Shown here: one piece after another, positions 7,373 through 11,508 of the stretch | Numbering within the stretch: the stretch's first letter is position 1 | Layout of the letters: each line of letters opens with the position of its first letter | Assembly (NCBI GenBank): GCA_947454745.1 | Contig: CANGMV010000014.1 | Location: forward strand, 1-11,508 | Reading direction: 5' to 3' | From: Bacteroidota bacterium | GTDB lineage: Bacteria; Bacteroidota; Bacteroidia; Chitinophagales; Chitinophagaceae | DNA length: 11,508 nucleotides | Translations under genes and position numbers: made by a program | The notes under the pieces: model-generated | Databases searched by the model: none | Told to the model about the DNA's origin: nothing | The model's input: only the letters and a program-made list of their open reading frames with translations

Positions 7373-8899
7373 TTAAAATCGAATACCATAACCAATATTA
7401 AACATCAATCGGTTGCCAGTATAATTTGCGTATACATTTGGCTTGTCATTTAAACGGTAAGGGAATATTGCGTCTTTGGTAGCAGTATTTACCACTGTCA
7501 AATCAATGAAATGATGATTTGTTCTGTAGCCAATACCACCACTCACTGTCCAGTGTGATGCTTTAATGCTTTCGTCTTTATAAGGAGAACCATAATAAGC
7601 AGTTCCTGCTCTTAACATCCAGTTGCCATCTATTCTTAATTCAGATCCAATTTTAAAGTTGACATTGTTTTTGTAAATGGATTTGATCGTTGCATTTAAA
7701 GCATGGTAATAATCAGTGCTTGCTTGGTCGTATGTATTTGCATAGTAATGGGTACCTGCATAATTCACGAATTCCAAATCGGCACTAATAAAACCTAATG
7801 GTTGTGTAGGTTTATTAGGTGCAGCAAAAAAGTAACTTGTACTAATGGTTGCCTTTCCTGGAGTTGCTAAAGTGTATTCTCTAAGTCCATCATACCCATC
7901 ATTTAATTCAGCTGAACTAACGGATTGAACACCAGCGTATCCTTCGGTGTTGGTAGTCATGTCGCTACTAAGCTTGTCTCTGAATGTAATTAACTGAGGT
8001 GTATGTAAAGCAAGTCCTACTCTTAAATAAGATTCTAATTTATAAATCACCCCAAATTTTGCACCCAATCCCCAACCTCTTGAACTAAAATTTTCATTGA
8101 AAACAAAGCCGCCAAAATTATTGGCAGGATTGCCAGTAGCATCGGTTTCGGAATAGGTAGTTGCGCGATTATAGTTAATCATTGGCATTATTAAGCTAGC
8201 ACCTAAATACAATTTATCTTCTACATTGCCGCCCCAGCCAAAGGCTAACTCATTATAACTTCCACTTGTTGTAGCATCATATACTTGATTTACGCCTGTG
8301 CTTAAAGAAGCTAAACTTTGGTAACCAGTTACGGCGCCACTTGCATTGGCAGTTGTATCTACTAAATAAGTTCTGAAAGCCAAAGAGCTTCCAAAAATAT
8401 AATTGTTTAAAGCGGCATTGGTGTCGGCACGATCGTGCACTAGTTCTTCTAAATATTTTTCAGAGTAACTACTAAAATTGTTACGTCCACTAAAACGAGT
8501 ATGGTTGTCGTAATCAGCTATTTGATTAAATGTAATTGCGAATGCAGAACTCGTCCAGTTGTTTTTTCTTTGTCCATCTGCAAATACAATTCCTACCGAA
8601 CCAAAACTTGCTTTGCTAGCATTAGAAGAACTATTATGACTTAAGTAACTAAAATTATTTTGTTGCACTAAGAACTTAGGCGTTAATAATATTTCACCCG
8701 ACTTGTAAAATCCTAAGCCAGCTGGGTTAATATGATTCGACGACAAATCGCCACCTAGTGATCCCATTGCACCGCCCAATGCATTGCTTCGTGCCGTTCC
8801 ATTGGGAGCGAACCAAGAAAGTCTTAATCCGTCCTCAGGGTCTTGTGCATACATGGTTAAACTTGATCCCAATAAGATCAATAAAAATATCTTTTTCAT
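7373..8899 (-). CDS. OmpP1/FadL-like outer-membrane beta-barrel protein
   Basis: This is a 508-residue protein of the Bacteroidota OmpP1/FadL/TodX-like type, predicted to be an outer-membrane channel for hydrophobic or other small molecules. The first 19 residues (MKKIFLLILLGSSLTMYAQ) are a Sec signal peptide. The mature N-terminus has the family pattern ARSNALGGAMGSLGGD (36-51) followed by NPAGLGFY (58-65), equivalent to the N-terminal hatch motif of this family. The remainder alternates aromatic and polar residues in about 10-residue strands, for example WGLGAKFGVIYKL and YLRVGLALHTPQLITF. It ends with LMFNIGYGIRF, whose terminal Phe and alternating hydrophobic residues fit a barrel-assembly signal. 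Internal Asn/Ser/Thr-rich loops would be extracellular. It lies 45 bases after the lipoprotein gene on the minus strand and probably shares its transcript. Substrate unknown; the barrel class is reasonably certain. Confidence 0.88.
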   Translation of the reverse strand: MKKIFLLILLGSSLTMYAQDPEDGLRLSWFAPNGTARSNALGGAMGSLGGDLSSNHINPAGLGFYKSGEILLTPKFLVQQNNFSYLSHNSSSNASKASFGSVGIVFADGQRKNNWTSSAFAITFNQIADYDNHTRFSGRNNFSSYSEKYLEELVHDRADTNAALNNYIFGSSLAFRTYLVDTTANASGAVTGYQSLASLSTGVNQVYDATTSGSYNELAFGWGGNVEDKLYLGASLIMPMINYNRATTYSETDATGNPANNFGGFVFNENFSSRGWGLGAKFGVIYKLESYLRVGLALHTPQLITFRDKLSSDMTTNTEGYAGVQSVSSAELNDGYDGLREYTLATPGKATISTSYFFAAPNKPTQPLGFISADLEFVNYAGTHYYANTYDQASTDYYHALNATIKSIYKNNVNFKIGSELRIDGNWMLRAGTAYYGSPYKDESIKASHWTVSGGIGYRTNHHFIDLTVVNTATKDAIFPYRLNDKPNVYANYTGNRLMFNIGYGIRF

Positions 8900-8944
8900 A
8901 TTTGAACTTTTTATAAAATACGTGAATGCTTACATGAATAATAA

Positions 8945-9991
8945 TTAGTGATTTCTTGGAGCACGACCACCGCCAGACGATGAGCCTGAGCTGTTAAAAC
9001 CACCACTTCTTCCGCCGGCATTGTTGTTTACAGGAGTTGAATTCGAATTATTATTGTTATTTGTTACGCTCGAAGATCTTGTTTGATTTCCTGAATTGTT
9101 ATTATTGTTAAAATAACGTACTGGGCGATCCCAGCTATTTGCGTAATTGGTATTTGTATTATTCGTTACGACTCTTTTTATAAGAGAACCAAAATTGTTA
9201 TTTAAGTTGGCATTGCCTGTGTAACGTGTATTGCCATTCATCGTGTTATAGCTATTGTTAAATCCTCTAGAAGATGATGGGTTGCGATAAGCAGCTAAAC
9301 CTGGAGCACTGTTGCGCACGGCAGCAGGATTTTGATAATGCATATTGCGTCCTGGGAAACCACCAACATATCCACCGCCATAATAACCCGCATATGGGTT
9401 CCAATAGCCTGCATAATAAGGGTTCCATCCAAATCCGCCATATCCATAGCCAAGTCCTGCGTAGCCAAATCCACCGAATCCCCCATATCCATAACCAAAG
9501 TCGTTGAATCCCCAACCTAAGCTATAGTAAGAATTCATGTAGGGTGCATATCCGCCCCAGCCAAATCCCATTGAGACACCAAAAGGATTGTACCAAGAGG
9601 ATCCGTAAATTCCACTATACCAACTGTTCCAACCTCCATAGGAAGGATAGTATGCGTAATTGTATCGAGGGTCATTCCAATAACCAAAATCGTCTAATGC
9701 ATCCCAACGATATCTATTGGCAACTTTCAATCTTAAATAACGATCGTCTGGATAGCTTTGATAATCTTGGTACTCGGCTTGATCCCCATTGTCTACTTGA
9801 CTTTGGTTGTTATTATAATTGCCCGCAGATGCTTGATTTTGGGCTACCTTATTGTTTGGAATAGAATATAAATCGTCACTTGCTGCTACGGTAGTTTGTT
9901 GCAAACTTGTACAACTTGTACCAATACAACTAATCGTTACCAAGCTCAATGCAAGAAGCCTAAGCGGAGATGAGGTTATACTTGTGTTCAT
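8945..9991 (-). CDS. Gly/Tyr/Asn-rich putative lipoprotein
   Basis: I do not recognise a characterised function. From the ATG at 9991 the protein has 348 residues. The N-terminus (MNTSITSSPLRLLALSLVTI, then SCIGTSC) is a lipoprotein-type signal, and C27 in GTSC is the best acylation site, although it is a loose lipobox. Residues 35-83 are Asn/Gln/Asp-rich. Residues 84-110 hold a more conserved-looking block, YLRLKVANRYRWDALDDFGY and then WNDPRY. Residues about 111-215 are Gly, Tyr, Trp, Phe and Pro-rich with irregular GYG, GFG and YWNPY units. Residues 216-348 are Asn/Ser-rich and end in a Gly/Arg-rich tail. A longer form starting from TTG at 10048 is possible, but it would push the signal peptide 19 residues inward and would begin inside the -7 box TAGCTTTG, so the shorter start is chosen. 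The next gene codes for an outer-membrane barrel, suggesting an outer-membrane or surface location. The composition suggests a flexible or self-associating segment. Confidence 0.78.
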   Translation of the reverse strand: MNTSITSSPLRLLALSLVTISCIGTSCTSLQQTTVAASDDLYSIPNNKVAQNQASAGNYNNNQSQVDNGDQAEYQDYQSYPDDRYLRLKVANRYRWDALDDFGYWNDPRYNYAYYPSYGGWNSWYSGIYGSSWYNPFGVSMGFGWGGYAPYMNSYYSLGWGFNDFGYGYGGFGGFGYAGLGYGYGGFGWNPYYAGYWNPYAGYYGGGYVGGFPGRNMHYQNPAAVRNSAPGLAAYRNPSSSRGFNNSYNTMNGNTRYTGNANLNNNFGSLIKRVVTNNTNTNYANSWDRPVRYFNNNNNSGNQTRSSSVTNNNNNSNSTPVNNNAGGRSGGFNSSGSSSGGGRAPRNH

Positions 9992-10045
9992 GTTGATGTA
10001 GTTTAGGTTTTTATATGCCCTTAATTTAGCATACATTTGCTGATT

Positions 10046-10053
10046 CAAAGCTA
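10046..10053 (-). promoter_or_regulatory. -7 box for the lipoprotein/FadL-like genes
   Basis: Read on the minus strand this is TAGCTTTG, an exact TAnnTTTG match. It would place the transcript start near 10040 and give a leader of about 50 bases before the ATG at 9991. It supports the shorter start, because the alternative TTG start lies within the box itself. No TTG -33 element is obvious. Confidence 0.5.
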
Positions 10054-10085
10054 CGAAAAATTAGGATATAGGGCTTTTTTCGTAG
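10051..10085. repeat. Perfect 10-bp inverted repeat in the divergent promoter region
   Basis: CTACGAAAAA (10051-10060) and TTTTTCGTAG (10076-10085) are exact reverse complements with a 15-base spacer. Each arm runs outward into a -7-like box, TAGCTTTG on the minus strand and TAGTTTG on the plus strand, so the repeat unit is really an inverted 14-15-base promoter segment. It lies between the divergent lipoprotein gene and proS and could be a shared operator or simply paired promoters. Confidence 0.65.
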
Positions 10086-10089
10086 TTTG
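10083..10089 (+). promoter_or_regulatory. Putative -7 box for proS
   Basis: TAGTTTG resembles the TAnnTTTG consensus with one base fewer in the spacer. Transcription would begin near 10095, leaving a leader of about 30 bases before the proS ATG at 10124. The -33 region has only a partial TTA match around 10061. Confidence 0.35.
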
Positions 10090-10123
10090 TTTTTAGCACT
10101 AAAATTGTTAAGATTTATAAAAA

Positions 10124-11508
10124 ATGGCAAAAGAACTTACAACAAGAGCGGACGACTATGCTCAGTGGTACAATGACCTTATTTTAAAAGGTGAATTAGC
10201 TGACTATAGCGCAGTAAGAGGATGCATGGTAATTAAACCATATGGTTATGCATTATGGGAAAATATGCAAGCAGCTCTAGATAAAATGTTTAAAGATACG
10301 GGGCATCAAAATGCGTATTTCCCTTTGTTTGTTCCAAAGTCTTTATTTGAAGCAGAGGAAAAAAATGCCGAAGGTTTTGCAAAAGAGTGCGCCATTGTTA
10401 CGCACTATCGTTTAAAAACAGACCCTGATCATAAAGGAAAGTTAATGGTGGATCCTGAAGCGAAATTGGAAGAAGAATTAATTGTTCGTCCAACCAGTGA
10501 AGCCATAATTTGGAATACTTATAAAACATGGATTCAGTCTTATCGTGATTTACCTATTTTGGTGAACCAATGGGCGAATGTAGTAAGATGGGAAATGAGA
10601 ACTAGATTGTTCTTAAGAACTGCTGAATTTTTATGGCAGGAAGGACATACTGCACACGCATCTAAAGAAGAAGCCATTGCGGAAACTGTACAAATGTTAA
10701 ACGTGTATGCCGATTTTGCAGAAAATTGGATGGCGGTCCCCGTCATTAAAGGGGTTAAATCGGCAAATGAAAGATTTGCTGGTGCTGAAGATACCTATTG
10801 CATTGAAGCTTTAATGCAAGATGGCAAGGCTTTACAAGCAGGGACTTCTCACTTTTTAGGTCAAAATTTCGCGAAAGCATTTGATGTAAAATTCAGTGAT
10901 AAGAATAATAAGTTAGATTATGTTTGGGCTACAAGTTGGGGTGTAAGTACTCGATTAATTGGTGGCTTAGTAATGACACATAGTGATGACCAAGGTTTGG
11001 TATTGCCTCCAAGAATTGCTCCGATTCAAGTAGTGATCGTTCCGATTTTTAAGGGCGAGGATCAAAAAGCATTATTGGATGAAAAAGTACATGCATTGGT
11101 TGCTTCATTTAAAGCAGCCGGCATTCGTGTTAAATATGATGATTCAGATAATCAAAGACCAGGTTGGAAATTTGCAGAATATGAATTGAAAGGAGTACCT
11201 GTAAGAATTGCAGTAGGACCAAGAGATTTAGAAAACAACCAAGTGGAAATTGCACGTCGAGATACCAAAGAAAAATCAAGCGTAAGCATGGATGGCTTAA
11301 CTGAAACAGTAAGCAATTTGTTATTAGAGATACAAGCAAATTTGTTGAATCGTGCAACACAATACAGAGACGAGCATATTACTAAAGCAGATACTTGGGA
11401 TGAGTTTGTACAAATTTTAGATACCAAAGCAGGCTTTGTTTCTGCGCATTGGGATGGCACTGCTGAAACGGAAGAGAAAATCAAAGAATTAACCAAGGCT
11501 ACGATTCG
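10124..11508 (+). CDS. proS: Prolyl-tRNA synthetase, archaeal/eukaryotic-like type (3' end outside window)
   Basis: ProRS charges tRNA-Pro with proline in the cytoplasm. The frame is open from the ATG at 10124 to the right edge, giving 461 complete codons. The protein begins [20 protein letters not shown]. Class II motifs are clear: [15 protein letters not shown] (39-53, motif 1 region), VRPTSE (121-126, the TxE proline-binding motif), motif 2 from VRWEMRTR (154-161) to [14 protein letters not shown] (165-178), [18 protein letters not shown] (237-254), and motif 3 [22 protein letters not shown] (270-291) with R277. The anticodon-binding domain starts at about 300 ([12 protein letters not shown]). 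There is no INS editing insertion between motifs 2 and 3, which marks the shorter archaeal/eukaryotic-like (type 3) ProRS found in many Bacteroidota. Family members are near 490 residues, so about 30 residues, mainly the end of the C-terminal domain, are missing because the window ends. Transcribed divergently from the lipoprotein gene. Confidence 0.96.
   Translation, partial: MAKELTTRADDYAQWYNDLILKGELADYSAVRGCMVIKPYGYALWENMQAALDKMFKDTGHQNAYFPLFVPKSLFEAEEKNAEGFAKECAIVTHYRLKTDPDHKGKLMVDPEAKLEEELIVRPTSEAIIWNTYKTWIQSYRDLPILVNQWANVVRWEMRTRLFLRTAEFLWQEGHTAHASKEEAIAETVQMLNVYADFAENWMAVPVIKGVKSANERFAGAEDTYCIEALMQDGKALQAGTSHFLGQNFAKAFDVKFSDKNNKLDYVWATSWGVSTRLIGGLVMTHSDDQGLVLPPRIAPIQVVIVPIFKGEDQKALLDEKVHALVASFKAAGIRVKYDDSDNQRPGWKFAEYELKGVPVRIAVGPRDLENNQVEIARRDTKEKSSVSMDGLTETVSNLLLEIQANLLNRATQYRDEHITKADTWDEFVQILDTKAGFVSAHWDGTAETEEKIKELTKATI

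Noticed and set aside
9544..9864. Plus-strand open frame of 106 codons opposite the lipoprotein gene
   Set aside because: It is antisense to a gene with a clear signal peptide and patterned composition. Its product is His/Asn/Arg-rich without motifs, as expected from the complement of biased codons.
9992..10048. N-terminal extension of the lipoprotein from a TTG at 10048 or an ATG at 10036
   Set aside because: The extra residues MNQQMYAKLRAYKNLNYIN would precede an otherwise proper signal peptide, and the TTG is part of the predicted -7 box.
11130..11496. Two minus-strand open frames opposite the 3' part of proS
   Set aside because: They lie entirely within a gene with intact class II synthetase motifs and show no independent features.

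Overview
The window looks like a conserved chromosomal segment of a member of the Bacteroidota, plausibly a Chitinophagaceae-like bacterium. Four things point there: low-GC coding sequence with A/T-rich third positions and weak Shine-Dalgarno signals; TAnnTTTG-type -7 boxes typical of the phylum's sigma factor; a Bacteroidota-style OmpP1/FadL-like porin; and a prolyl-tRNA synthetase of the archaeal/eukaryotic-like type. The genus is inference. I see no RNA genes, insertion sequences, CRISPR arrays or origin.

Layout. Bases 1-736 hold the 3' part of a family 2 glycosyltransferase. Three closely spaced plus-strand genes follow: cca (762-2183), a small pRiA4b ORF-3-like protein with an acidic tail (2209-2820) and miaA (2843-3763). 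The gaps are 25 and 22 bases, so the three are probably co-transcribed. The first and last are tRNA maturation enzymes. After a 77-base gap with a long imperfect dyad come two secreted M16 metallopeptidase-family genes (3841-5169 and 5206-7272). The first has the HxxEH zinc motif. The second lacks it and carries an extra C-terminal domain. They probably form a catalytic/non-catalytic pair in the envelope. A bidirectional hairpin terminator (7317-7353) separates them from the convergent minus-strand genes.

On the minus strand, a Gly/Tyr/Asn-rich putative lipoprotein (9991 down to 8945) precedes a FadL-like outer-membrane protein (8899 down to 7373), with 45 bases between them. Divergent from this pair, proS starts at 10124 and runs off the right edge. 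The region between the lipoprotein gene and proS holds a near-mirror-image pair of -7 boxes inside a 10-bp perfect inverted repeat.

The two themes are tRNA maturation and charging (cca, miaA, proS) and cell-envelope functions (glycosyltransferase, M16 pair, lipoprotein, porin). Most of the window is ordinary housekeeping sequence. The items most worth following are the M16 pair with its C-terminal domain, the uncharacterised acidic-tailed protein between cca and miaA, and the two regulatory-looking dyads at 3799-3837 and 10046-10089.
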